Positions 25,132 through 33,724 of a stretch of 64,000 nt of DNA are shown here, piece after piece; the stretch's first letter is position 1, and every line of letters starts with the position of its first letter. The translations under genes were made by a program, and so were the position numbers. The notes beneath the pieces were generated by a model. The model saw only the letters and a list, made by a program, of their open reading frames with translations. It was not told where the DNA came from and did no database searches. Source of the DNA: Bacteroidetes bacterium 2013_40CM_41_45 (GTDB lineage Bacteria > Bacteroidota > Bacteroidia > AKYH767-A > 2013-40CM-41-45); contig NGFH01000011.1 of the NCBI GenBank assembly GCA_002215675.1, positions 248,001 through 312,000 on the forward strand, given 5' to 3'.

Positions 25132-27060
25132 TTAAAAATCTCCGGCTGGCACGCCTTCACCAATCAATTGGCGCACGGCATCCATAATGCTGTTTTTATC
25201 ATAGCCACACTCTGTATAAAGTTCCGGTTGTTCACCGTGCTCGATAACCCGGTCGGGAATTCCGAGGCGTTTAATAGATGCGCTGTAATTATGGTCAATC
25301 ATAAATTCGGCTACGGCACTTCCCATTCCGCCCATGAGCGCAGCGTCTTCAACGGTAATTATTTTTTTGAACTTTGAAAAAACATCGTGAAGCAATTCCG
25401 AATCCAGCGGCTTTACAAACCGCAAATCGTAATGTGCCGGGTAAAAACCTTCTGCCGATAATTCATCACATGCCGTGACGGCAATATTTCCTATATGCCC
25501 TATGGTAAGAATAGCGACTTCCTCTCCATCACGTAATTTTCTTCCGGTTCCTATTTTGATTTCACGGAAAGGTTTTTTCCAATCTACCATCACGCCGTTT
25601 CCGCGCGGGTAACGAATGGTAAAAGGACCTGTGTTGCGAAGCTGTGCCGTATACATAAGGTTGCGGAGTTCTTCCTCGTTCATCGGTGCGGAAACAATCA
25701 TGTTGGGAAGACAACGCATGTATGCAAAATCATAAGCGCCATGATGCGTTGGGCCATCAGCGCCTGCCAGCCCGGCACGGTCGAGGCAAAATATAACGTG
25801 AAGGTTTTGCAACACCACATCATGTATCACCTGGTCGTAGGCGCGCTGCATAAATGATGAATAGATATTGCAGAACGGAATCAATCCCTGCGTGGCAAGT
25901 CCTGCAGAAAATGTTACAGCGTGTTGCTCGGCAATGCCAACATCAAATGCACGGTCAGGCATGGCTTTCATCATAATGTTGAGAGAACTTCCCGACGGCA
26001 TGGCAGGAGTTACTCCCATAATTTTAGGATTCTTTTCTGCAAGCTCAACCAGGGTGTGGCCAAAAACATCCTGGTACTTGGGCGGCTGCGGTGTGCTTGA
26101 TTTAGGTTTAAAAATTTCCCCGGTGATTTTATCGAACAATCCCGGTGCATGCCATTTGGTCTGGTCTTTTTCGGCAAGCTCGTATCCTTTTCCTTTCACG
26201 GTGATGCAATGCAAAAGTTTTGGCCCGGGAATTTTTTTCAGGTCATTAAGGACTTTGACCAGGTGAGTTACATCGTGTCCGTCAATCGGGCCGAAGTAAC
26301 GGAAACGCAGCGCTTCAAAAAGATTGCTTTGTTTAAGCAAAGCCGATTTCACTGCTCCCTCCATTTTCTGAACAATGCTGCGTGCATCAGGGCCAAACTT
26401 GCTGATGGTTCCCAGGAGTTTCCACACCTCGTCTTTTACTTTGTTGTAAGTGCCGGAAGTGGTTATGTCGGTAAGATATTCTTTCAACGCGCCTACATTC
26501 GGGTCTATACCCATGCAGTTGTCGTTGAGGATAACTAACAGGTTGGTATTGCTAACACCAGCATTGTTCAATGCTTCAAAAGCAAGACCGGCAGTGAGCG
26601 CGCCATCACCAATAACAGCAATGTGCTGCTTATCTTTTTCTCCTTTATACTTCGATGCCACTGCCATTCCAAGCGCGGCAGAAACCGAAGTGGAAGAATG
26701 CCCTACACCGAAAGTATCATATTCACTCTCGCTGCGTTTAGGAAATCCGCTGATGCCTTTATAAATGCGGTTGGTATGAAAAACATCGCGCCTGCCGGTA
26801 AGAATTTTATGCCCGTATGCCTGGTGTCCTACGTCCCACACAAGCAAATCATCGGGAGTATTAAAAACATAATGCAGCGCCACGGTGAGTTCAACCACTC
26901 CCAGCGAAGCTCCAAAATGCCCTCCGTTTACTGAAACAATATCAATAATAAATTCACGCAGCTCTTTGCAAACTTGTAGCAATTCTGTTTGCTTCAGCTT
27001 TCGCAAGTCAGCAGGATAATTTATCCTCCGCAAAAGTTTCCCCGGTTTTACTTCTGACAT
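25132..27060 (-). CDS. dxs: 1-deoxy-D-xylulose-5-phosphate synthase
   Basis: 642 residues from the ATG at 27060 (MSEVKPGKLL). The upstream in-frame ATG at 27075 overlaps the -7 element (27073-27080), so the inner start is preferred. DXS makes DXP from pyruvate and glyceraldehyde 3-phosphate with thiamine diphosphate, the first step of the MEP isoprenoid pathway and a precursor for PdxJ. Evidence includes LVWDVGHQAYGHKILTGR, the ThDP motif GDGALTAGLAFEALNNAG, the catalytic Glu in DVGIAEQHAVTFSAG, and DRAGLAGADGPTHHG. The prenyl synthase at 57.7 kb acts further along the same pathway. Confidence 0.97.
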   Translation of the reverse strand: MSEVKPGKLLRRINYPADLRKLKQTELLQVCKELREFIIDIVSVNGGHFGASLGVVELTVALHYVFNTPDDLLVWDVGHQAYGHKILTGRRDVFHTNRIYKGISGFPKRSESEYDTFGVGHSSTSVSAALGMAVASKYKGEKDKQHIAVIGDGALTAGLAFEALNNAGVSNTNLLVILNDNCMGIDPNVGALKEYLTDITTSGTYNKVKDEVWKLLGTISKFGPDARSIVQKMEGAVKSALLKQSNLFEALRFRYFGPIDGHDVTHLVKVLNDLKKIPGPKLLHCITVKGKGYELAEKDQTKWHAPGLFDKITGEIFKPKSSTPQPPKYQDVFGHTLVELAEKNPKIMGVTPAMPSGSSLNIMMKAMPDRAFDVGIAEQHAVTFSAGLATQGLIPFCNIYSSFMQRAYDQVIHDVVLQNLHVIFCLDRAGLAGADGPTHHGAYDFAYMRCLPNMIVSAPMNEEELRNLMYTAQLRNTGPFTIRYPRGNGVMVDWKKPFREIKIGTGRKLRDGEEVAILTIGHIGNIAVTACDELSAEGFYPAHYDLRFVKPLDSELLHDVFSKFKKIITVEDAALMGGMGSAVAEFMIDHNYSASIKRLGIPDRVIEHGEQPELYTECGYDKNSIMDAVRQLIGEGVPAGDF

Positions 27061-27072
27061 AGTGTATGTGTG

Positions 27073-27080
27073 CAAAATTA
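27073..27080 (-). promoter_or_regulatory. -7 element of dxs
   Basis: The minus strand reads TAATTTTG (TAnnTTTG), 12 bases upstream of the preferred dxs start at 27060 and overlapping the alternative one. Confidence 0.45.
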
Positions 27081-27257
27081 AAAAGAATAACGCTGGAGTA
27101 CTTAAATTATTGTGATTCAGGCTGAATTTTCAAACCCCCAAATCGGTCATTCACCCAACATAGTTATAAATTAACGTAAATATTGAAACAAGAATTGAAT
27201 TATAGAGTAATTTTAGGGTGAAATTTTTACCAGGAAGTAAAACTAAAACTAAGTACC

Positions 27258-28295
27258 ATGAAAAAGTTTTTACTCACCATTGGACCAACAATTTTGTTGC
27301 TCTGTTTTTCTGACGCCGCGTTTGCACAGCGCCACATAGATTTAGGATTTTCAGGAGGCGTTACTGATTTTTTTGGCGACTTAGGAAATGAGAAGGGAAT
27401 ATTTCCATATTCGTCTACCAATATGGGCTTTGCTGCTACCGCCCGCAATTTTCTAAACAACCCGCAAAAATCGGGAATGCAGTATAAGCCGCTTTCAGTA
27501 GAAGCCAGATTCAGCTTTCATCGTATCGGGTACGATGAAGCATCGCCTATCGGAGATATGAAAGGTGCCGAACTCAGGAATTATTACAGAGGTATTAATT
27601 TCAGGAATGATGTTATAGGTGCGTCGGGACATATTTCATATACTATTTACCCGAATAAGTACCGCTCACTCTACAAGCAAAAATTTTGCTTCTTCGGATT
27701 TGCCGGCATAGGCGCTTTCTATAGCAACCCGAAAGCAGACTTATTCCGCGGCTCCATTAACATAGCGAATCGCTACTACGCATGGAATGACGGAACACTT
27801 CGTGATGCACCTGAAAATTCAGGCCGCGGAAATATTGTGGAGAGAGATGGTGTGTATGAAACCAACCTTAGAGATTGGCGCACCGAAGGCCAGGGCGATA
27901 ATTCAGAAACAGGCAACCGCCCAATGTATTCTAAAATCAATGTGGGCTTTCCTCTAGGCTTCGGAACCAGGTATGGAATGACGAGAGAAATTACATTGTC
28001 TGCAGAGATTGCATTCTATTATTTCCTGACAGATTATCTTGACGATGTAAGTTCGCGTTATGCGACCACTTCAGAAATTGATAAAAATTTCCCTAATGAC
28101 CCGGTAAAACAGCAACTGGCAACTTACATTTCTGACCCTACCGGAAGAGGCACAGACGGTACACTGCTTACGCCGCCAACCAGCCGCAGGGGCAACCCAA
28201 AGTACAGCGACCTTTATACCTATATAAGTTTGGAAGTGGCATATAGCTTCCGACTTTCTCAAAGAGACATTTACGGCAGAGTAGCCAGCAGATAA
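27258..28295 (+). CDS. DUF6089/PorG-like outer-membrane beta-barrel protein
   Basis: 345 residues. A signal peptide (ILLLCFSDAAFAQ) is followed by a short barrel. The start of the mature protein (DLGFSGGVTDFFGDLGNE), PLSVEARFSFHRIGYDEA and the C-terminal DLYTYISLEVAYSF are characteristic of the DUF6089 family, which includes PorG, an outer-membrane component of the type IX secretion machinery. Given eight T9SS cargoes in this window, a secretion role is plausible, but paralogues exist and the assignment is by pattern only. A clear terminator follows. Confidence 0.82.
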   Translation: MKKFLLTIGPTILLLCFSDAAFAQRHIDLGFSGGVTDFFGDLGNEKGIFPYSSTNMGFAATARNFLNNPQKSGMQYKPLSVEARFSFHRIGYDEASPIGDMKGAELRNYYRGINFRNDVIGASGHISYTIYPNKYRSLYKQKFCFFGFAGIGAFYSNPKADLFRGSINIANRYYAWNDGTLRDAPENSGRGNIVERDGVYETNLRDWRTEGQGDNSETGNRPMYSKINVGFPLGFGTRYGMTREITLSAEIAFYYFLTDYLDDVSSRYATTSEIDKNFPNDPVKQQLATYISDPTGRGTDGTLLTPPTSRRGNPKYSDLYTYISLEVAYSFRLSQRDIYGRVASR

Positions 28296-28317
28296 TTTTT
28301 GGTTTTCATGTGGGGAA

Positions 28318-28348
28318 AATCCTCCTGTTATTTCGGGAGGATTTTTTT
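28318..28348 (+). terminator. Rho-independent terminator after the PorG-like gene
   Basis: AATCCTCC (28318-28325) pairs with GGAGGATT (28336-28343), followed by seven T. It also lies at the 3' end of the convergent OmpA gene. Confidence 0.85.
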
Positions 28349-28366
28349 ATTGGAGAGAACCTAATC

Positions 28367-29383
28367 TTAATTTGACCCCAGAACTTTCAAAAGCTCATCC
28401 AGCTTGGGAGTAAGGATGATTTCAGTTCTCCTGTTTTTCTTTCTCGCTTCCGGAGTGTTTGATTTATCTATAGGAAAATATTCACTTCGCCCGGCCGCAG
28501 TTAGTTGTGAGGGCTCAACTTTTTTATTGGACGACAAAATTCTTACAACGGCAGTAGCGCGCATTACACTTAAATCCCAGTTGTCTTTTATCGGCCCGCC
28601 TGTTATGGGAACGTTATCGGTATGCCCTTCCACCATTACATTTATATCCGAATTTTTCTCCAGCACTTTGGCAAGCTGCTTCAGCGCTTCTTCTCCTTTT
28701 TTATCTACTTCAGTGCTGCCGGTCTGGAAAAGCAAGCGCTCTTCAAGCGATATATATACTTTTCCGTTTTTGACTGAAACACTCAGCCCGTTGTCCTTGA
28801 ATCCGAGTAAAGCATTGTTCACCGTATTTTTTAATGCAGCAACTGCAGAATCTTTCTTGTTGAGAACAGATTGAAGCTCGTTGATTTTATTTTCGCGTTC
28901 GTGCAGCGTGGAGCTCAGCTCATTCAGGTATTGCTCTTTTTCACTTAAAGCTCTGCTCGTCTTATTCAGTGTGTCTTCCTTTTTCTGAAGTTCTTCCTGC
29001 GCGTCCTGCAATTGTGCAATCAGCTTTTTTGTTTCTGCGTTACTGCCTGCAATAGTTTTTTCCTGGTTCGAAATCAAACGGTCGTAAGATTTATTAAGCT
29101 CGTTGTATAAACCATTGAGCCGCGCCATAGCCGTACCCAGGTTTGTAGTATCTTTTATGAGTCCCTGGTTTTCTTTTGATAAATTGTCAATGCGGGTGTT
29201 AAGGTCAGCATTGGTTGAAGTTAAATTCCGGTTCTCGGCCTTCAGCTTTTCCAAATCGTCCCGGCATTGTTTTTCTTTTGACTGCAACTCGTCATATTGT
29301 CGTGAAGGAACGCAGGAAGAAAGTGCCAACACGGATGCAAGGACTATGGATAGAAATGAAGATGGGATATAATGTCTTTTCAT
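28367..29383 (-). CDS. OmpA-family lipoprotein with long coiled coil
   Basis: 338 residues. The lipobox LALSSC gives lipidation near residue 24. Residues 30-185 are a continuous heptad coiled coil (LKAENRNLTSTNADLNTRID, LQDAQEELQKKEDTLNK). The C-terminal OmpA/MotB peptidoglycan-binding domain has VMVEGHTDNVP, NWDLSVMRATAVVRIL and KNRRTEIILTP. It should link the outer membrane to the cell wall. A long coil between anchor and OmpA domain is common in Bacteroidota and would span the periplasm. Confidence 0.93.
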   Translation of the reverse strand: MKRHYIPSSFLSIVLASVLALSSCVPSRQYDELQSKEKQCRDDLEKLKAENRNLTSTNADLNTRIDNLSKENQGLIKDTTNLGTAMARLNGLYNELNKSYDRLISNQEKTIAGSNAETKKLIAQLQDAQEELQKKEDTLNKTSRALSEKEQYLNELSSTLHERENKINELQSVLNKKDSAVAALKNTVNNALLGFKDNGLSVSVKNGKVYISLEERLLFQTGSTEVDKKGEEALKQLAKVLEKNSDINVMVEGHTDNVPITGGPIKDNWDLSVMRATAVVRILSSNKKVEPSQLTAAGRSEYFPIDKSNTPEARKKNRRTEIILTPKLDELLKVLGSN

Positions 29384-29543
29384 GAAAATGTATTTTCAAC
29401 AATAATAAACGGCCTTATCCAATGAAATGCGGCAACTTCATGTAAGATTTCAATAACTCTCTGTTATTTACTTTCCGTTTTGCATCTATTTTGCAACAAC
29501 ATTGCGGCATAATTTTCGTTAATAAATACTAAGACAAACGGTT

Positions 29544-30260
29544 ATGGATACCTTGAGCAGAACATGGCTTACAGAAAAGCATATCGACTTTGAATACAAG
29601 CGTTACCTGTTGCTGGCTTATTTGCAAAGCGTAAACGACAATTTCAGAGAACACCGGCTTTATCCTTTTCTTTCTGACCTTATAGGGCACTACCGCGATT
29701 TGCTGCAATTGCGCGAGGGCAAAAAAAATCTGTACGAAAATTTTCCGTCCGCTATCAAATCAGCCGATATGGAAACATTCAGCATTGCGTATGAAAAAAT
29801 TATCCAGGACGATGAGTTGATGAAGGAAATAGAATCCATCATTGATTTTTCCATACCGCAGATGGAACAGCACCTGCGCATCGGCAAAAAAATTTATGAT
29901 TTGCTCGAGGAGCATTTAAAATTTTTTCCAATAGGTATTGTTCCGCTCCAGACCGACTGCGGTTATTTGTTTCTGCGTGATGGAAAACGAAGCGACACAA
30001 AAGTTTTTGAATACCAAATAAGTATTTTTGAGAGCGCGAACGAGCGTTACCGCGGTATCCACACCAGGTTTATTTCCGCTTTTGAGAAAAGCATTTCCAA
30101 TACCTATGAATCTATAAAAACAGAACTCTTGCAGGAGAACCGCACGCTTCCCAATCCTGCCACGTATGCCATAGAGACCGATATGCTTCTTCCGCTGGAA
30201 GAAACATTTCTTCCACTTGCCAAGCGTACCTTGATCAAGTACATCTCCCAGGTAAATTGA
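29544..30260 (+). CDS. Conserved-looking protein of unknown function
   Basis: 238 residues, soluble, mostly helical and acidic, with no signal peptide. Segments such as EYKRYLLLAYLQSVNDNFRE, LYPFLSDLIGHYRDL, FPIGIVPLQTDCGYLFLRDG and YRGIHTRFISAFEKSI look ordered and conserved rather than random. I do not recognise a family. It is transcribed divergently from the OmpA lipoprotein with 160 bases between starts. Codon use and length are like its neighbours. A regulatory or structural cytosolic role is possible but unsupported. Confidence 0.8.
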   Translation: MDTLSRTWLTEKHIDFEYKRYLLLAYLQSVNDNFREHRLYPFLSDLIGHYRDLLQLREGKKNLYENFPSAIKSADMETFSIAYEKIIQDDELMKEIESIIDFSIPQMEQHLRIGKKIYDLLEEHLKFFPIGIVPLQTDCGYLFLRDGKRSDTKVFEYQISIFESANERYRGIHTRFISAFEKSISNTYESIKTELLQENRTLPNPATYAIETDMLLPLEETFLPLAKRTLIKYISQVN

Positions 30261-30368
30261 TTTAGTCAGTTTGGTTTCGAGTCGCCGGGTATTTTCCTGG
30301 TGCCGTTTTCACGGTATTTTCCGTTAAAAATTCTTTTTTTTACTTTTATGTTTTCAAACTCGAACAAC

Positions 30369-32042
30369 ATGAAAACATTTTACTCTATTTTATTCTCTTT
30401 TCTATGCACCGTTGCTACCGCGCAGTGGAGCGTTATATATACCAATTCCATAGCGCCCATTGAAGAATTCCGAGGCTGTTTTTTTACAAACTCTCTTAAC
30501 GGAATTGTTGTAGGCGCACAGACCGTTGTAGGTAATCCTGCAACCATCAGAAAAACTACCGACGGAGGAACTTCATGGACACCTATAACTACTTCAAATA
30601 CAGATACGCTGCGCTCGGTGTGGTTTACCGATGACACAACCGGGTTTGCCTGCGGTGCAAAAGGAAGAATCATCAGAACCTTCGATGCAGGACTAACATG
30701 GGATACAGTGCCCAGCGGAGTGAATAATCTTTTGCGCAGCATCACTTTCCCGACTCCTCAAACAGGTTACATCTGCGGAGGCGCAGGAATTATTCTGAAG
30801 TCAACCGATTACGGAAACACCTGGGTGCAGCAGACAAGCCCACTGACACAGGACTTAATTAATATCAGGTTCCTGAACCAGGATACCGGCTACGCCTGCT
30901 CCAGTTTGGGTACGTTTCTCAATGGATATGTTATCCGCACTTACGATGGAGGTGCAACCTGGGACACAGTACACTCCGATGCTCAAGGGTTACTTGGCAT
31001 TGCCATTGCCGATGCAAATATCATTGTAGCCGCAGGAGGAAATCAAACCATTGTTCGCAGCACAGATGGCGGGCAAACATGGGCAACAGTATACACAGGG
31101 AATGCAGGAACCAATTTCCGCTCGGGATGGTTCACATCACCATCATCAGGTTTCTTCATTGGCGATGTTGGCTCTCTTTTTAAAACCACCAATGGCGGTG
31201 CGACATGGACTCCGATATCGCTTGTTACCACAGGATTGCTGGGCATTCATTTTCCCGATGCCGACACGGGCTATGCGGTAGGTAATGGAATTATTCTGAA
31301 GTACATTGCTCCCTGCACGCCTCCCGCGCCCGGACCAATCGCCAGCAATGAAACGGCATGCTCGCTCGATACTTCTGTGTATTGCATTCCTTCCATACCC
31401 GGAGTTACCTCGTATCAATGGACCGTTCCGGCCGGTAATACAATTACAAGCGGGCAGGGCGATACGTGCATTACCATTTCATTCGGAAACCAGACGTCAG
31501 GTAATATAACCGTCTACGCTGTGAATTCATGCGGGAATGGAGACACGACAACAATTGCAGTTACCGTGCATGTAACACCGGCCGCTCCCAACATTAGCAT
31601 GGTGGGAAATCAACTGATGTCAAGCACGCCCATTAATATTCAGTGGAATCTCAACGGTGTTCCAATTCCCGGGGCTACAAGCCAATTTTATACTCCTACT
31701 CAAAACGGAAACTATACAGTTACTTACACCAATTCTGTGGGATGTTCGGCTACTTCTGCCCCGTATGCATTAATAAATATGGGAATGAATAAACTTTCTT
31801 CTGCAGGCATATTTATTTATCCCAATCCTGCCAGTGAAATGTTCATGGTTTCTGTTGAGGAGAACATTTCGCATTTGCTTCTCAATCTGTTTGATGCAGC
31901 CGGACGAAATGTGTTAAGCAGCAACGCTTCAGGAAAAAAATCACTTAATCTTGACGTTTCTTCACTTGAAAATGGAATTTATTTGCTTATTGTTGAAACG
32001 GAAAATGGAAAGGTAAGAAGCGAACTTGTTATTATGCACTGA
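30369..32042 (+). CDS. T9SS-secreted YCF48/BNR beta-propeller protein
   Basis: 557 residues from ATG 30369 (MKTFYSILFSFLCTVATAQ, a clean signal peptide); a GTG 69 bases upstream is in frame but gives an unlikely N-terminus. Repeated Asp-box/YCF48 strands (KTTDGGTSWTPI, RTFDAGLTWDTV, STDGGQTWATVY, KTTNGGATWTPI) fill about 20-315. Ig-like domains (CSLDTSVYCIPSIPGVTSYQW; PININWNL-like) follow to about 465, then a type A sorting domain (IFIYPNPASEMFMV, LFDAAGRNVLSS, ENGIYLLIVETENG). Exported to the surface; role unknown. Confidence 0.87.
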   Translation: MKTFYSILFSFLCTVATAQWSVIYTNSIAPIEEFRGCFFTNSLNGIVVGAQTVVGNPATIRKTTDGGTSWTPITTSNTDTLRSVWFTDDTTGFACGAKGRIIRTFDAGLTWDTVPSGVNNLLRSITFPTPQTGYICGGAGIILKSTDYGNTWVQQTSPLTQDLINIRFLNQDTGYACSSLGTFLNGYVIRTYDGGATWDTVHSDAQGLLGIAIADANIIVAAGGNQTIVRSTDGGQTWATVYTGNAGTNFRSGWFTSPSSGFFIGDVGSLFKTTNGGATWTPISLVTTGLLGIHFPDADTGYAVGNGIILKYIAPCTPPAPGPIASNETACSLDTSVYCIPSIPGVTSYQWTVPAGNTITSGQGDTCITISFGNQTSGNITVYAVNSCGNGDTTTIAVTVHVTPAAPNISMVGNQLMSSTPINIQWNLNGVPIPGATSQFYTPTQNGNYTVTYTNSVGCSATSAPYALINMGMNKLSSAGIFIYPNPASEMFMVSVEENISHLLLNLFDAAGRNVLSSNASGKKSLNLDVSSLENGIYLLIVETENGKVRSELVIMH

Positions 32043-32194
32043 CTTTGTAACAGAATCCTTCGCGGATATCTCTTCTTAGCTATACCAAACCAACATTCGA
32101 CTCTAAAATTTACCTTTTTCAGTTAAAAGCGTATTCATTAAAGTAAAAACCCTCCAAACCTTACAGGTGTAACAAGGCAGTAAATAGTAAAACA

Positions 32195-32221
32195 TTGCCG
32201 CATGCGTGCGGGATAGTTTTG
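32195..32221 (+). promoter_or_regulatory. Promoter with an inverted repeat in its spacer
   Basis: TTG (32195-32197) and TAGTTTTG (32214-32221) fit the -33 and -7 elements with a 16-base spacer, 24 bases before the ATG at 32246. The spacer is almost filled by the inverted repeat CCGCA-TGCG-TGCGG (32198-32211), a possible operator. Confidence 0.5.
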
Positions 32222-32245
32222 GCGCAGAAATAATAAATCTGAGTC

Positions 32246-32767
32246 ATGAAAAAAATCCTTACGCAAGTTACACTGCTCGCAGCATTATTGCTGTTGGTTT
32301 CAACACAATCACAAGCACAATACTATACCGGTATTGGAGTCCGCTTGGGAAAATTCTCATCGGGTCTTTCTGCTAAATATTTTTTTGATGCAAACAACGC
32401 CAAAGGTTTGGAATTGTTTGCCGGGAAAACCAAGATTGCCCGCGGCGGATACATAGGACGGTTGCTTTATGTAAATCAAACACCTTGCACTATGCCTTTG
32501 CTGCAGATTCCACTGGATATTGTTTTCGGGGGTGGAGCGCACGCAGCATATTTCCCTAAAGGTTATTACCGCCTTAGAGATGGCGAGCTTATTCCGTACG
32601 GAGACCGGATTTTTTGTGCCGGTATTGATGCCGTACTCGGAGTGGAATATAAAGTTCCTATTGCCCCTCTTACTTTAGGAATAGACGTTAACCCGTTTCT
32701 TGATTTATTAAATCCAGGCCCGGAGTATCTTGATTTCTCTCTTGCAATACGATACGTATTTGAATAA
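32246..32767 (+). CDS. Small outer-membrane beta-barrel-like protein
   Basis: 173 residues. The signal peptide (LAALLLLVSTQSQAQ) is followed by alternating polar/apolar strands that end in an aromatic residue pair typical of a barrel (YLDFSLAIRYVFE). YYTGIGVRLGKFSSGLSAKYF, quoted as YYTGIGVRLGKFSSG, is a frequent start in uncharacterised Bacteroidota outer-membrane proteins. Two Cys are present in the mature part. Function is unknown. It has its own promoter, with a possible operator, and a terminator. Confidence 0.8.
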   Translation: MKKILTQVTLLAALLLLVSTQSQAQYYTGIGVRLGKFSSGLSAKYFFDANNAKGLELFAGKTKIARGGYIGRLLYVNQTPCTMPLLQIPLDIVFGGGAHAAYFPKGYYRLRDGELIPYGDRIFCAGIDAVLGVEYKVPIAPLTLGIDVNPFLDLLNPGPEYLDFSLAIRYVFE

Positions 32768-32868
32768 ATTTTTTAGATAATCAGCTAATAGCAAGAAGAT
32801 AAATAATAAACCAATATTGTGAATATTATTTCAAAAGAGAATAATTAAAAAATAGTTTTTTCATGTTA

Positions 32869-32906
32869 GAGCGTCATGGCCTGCAGAGCTTTGGCGCTTT
32901 TTTATT
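32869..32906 (+). terminator. Rho-independent terminator of the small barrel gene
   Basis: AGCGTCA (32870-32876) pairs with TGGCGCT (32892-32898), with one T-G wobble, and is followed by eight T. It lies 100 bases past the stop and a few bases before the end of the convergent lpxH. Confidence 0.75.
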
Positions 32907-32911
32907 TTCTC

Positions 32912-33700
32912 TCATTCAAACTTTAAAAGCTTCAGCTCATTACCGTCAAATACGGCATAGGTAAAATATTTTACCCAGTCGCCCAGATTTATGTAGCGCG
33001 ATGAAGCATTTTCTCCTCCCCCTCTCCCATGGAGAGGGGGCTGGGGGGTGAGGCTTATATCAAGCGGCAAATGGCGATGTCCAAAAATGAGGTAGTCAAA
33101 ATGTTCTTTTGAAAGAATTTCTTTTGAGTGAACAGCAAGGTATTCCTTTTCATCACCAAGGTATTTTTCATCATTACGTCCGGTTGCAATCCTGCTTTTA
33201 CCCGACCAGTAACGGGCAATGCTTATTCCCAGGTTGGGATGAATGCGTGCAAAAAGCCACTGGCACAGAGGACTTGCAAAAACTTTCTTTATAAATTTAT
33301 ACCCGTAATCTCCCGGTCCGAGCCCATCGCCATGGGCGATATAAAATTTTTTTCCGTTGTATTCTTTTTGAATGGAGGAACGGTGTAAAATCACATTCAG
33401 CTCTTTTGGAATGTAATCAAAAATCCACATGTCGTGGTTTCCGGTAAACCAGTGAACGGGTATCCCCGAGTCGGTAAGCTCGGCAATTTTACCAAGCAAG
33501 CGAACAAAACCGCGTGGAACTACAGTGCTGTATTCGAACCAGAAATCAAATACATCGCCCAGTAGGTAAATTTCTGCGGCATTATGTTTAATAGTATCCA
33601 ACCAGCGAACAATTTTTTTCTCCCGCTCTAAACTGGAATCATAATTTGGGATTCCCAGGTGGAAATCAGAAGCAAAATATATCTTTTGTCCGGGCTTCAT
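32912..33700 (-). CDS. lpxH: UDP-2,3-diacylglucosamine diphosphatase
   Basis: 262 residues. LpxH cleaves UDP-2,3-diacylglucosamine to lipid X in lipid A synthesis at the inner membrane. Metal-binding residues are all present: Asp12 and His14 (SDFHLG), Asp49 (LLGDVFDFWFEY), Asn88 (TGNHD), His123 (IAHGDG), His208 and His210 (FGHRHLPLDI). Directly after FGHRHLPLDI about 18 residues (SLTPQPPLHGRGGGENASS) are inserted, encoded by a dispersed palindrome, before the conserved RYINLGDWVKYFTYAVFD resumes. The insert keeps frame and leaves the catalytic residues intact, so the enzyme is probably active. The M1-type peptidase gene lies just upstream. Confidence 0.95.
   Translation of the reverse strand: MKPGQKIYFASDFHLGIPNYDSSLEREKKIVRWLDTIKHNAAEIYLLGDVFDFWFEYSTVVPRGFVRLLGKIAELTDSGIPVHWFTGNHDMWIFDYIPKELNVILHRSSIQKEYNGKKFYIAHGDGLGPGDYGYKFIKKVFASPLCQWLFARIHPNLGISIARYWSGKSRIATGRNDEKYLGDEKEYLAVHSKEILSKEHFDYLIFGHRHLPLDISLTPQPPLHGRGGGENASSRYINLGDWVKYFTYAVFDGNELKLLKFE
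33018..33040. repeat. Palindromic repeat inserted in lpxH
   Basis: CCCCCTCTCC (33018-33027) pairs perfectly with GGAGAGGGGG (33031-33040) around a 3-base loop. The flanking CTGGGGGGTGAGG resembles the CTCACCCC end of the repeats at 8755 and 54509 (reverse complement). Confidence 0.85.
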
Positions 33701-33724
33701 TTATGAATCTTCTTTGCTGATTTT

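Noticed and set aside
22053-32042. Prophage or genomic island suggested by clustered exported proteins
   Set aside because: No integrase, phage structural gene, tRNA or att-like repeat; exported genes are interleaved with dxs, lpxH and other core genes.
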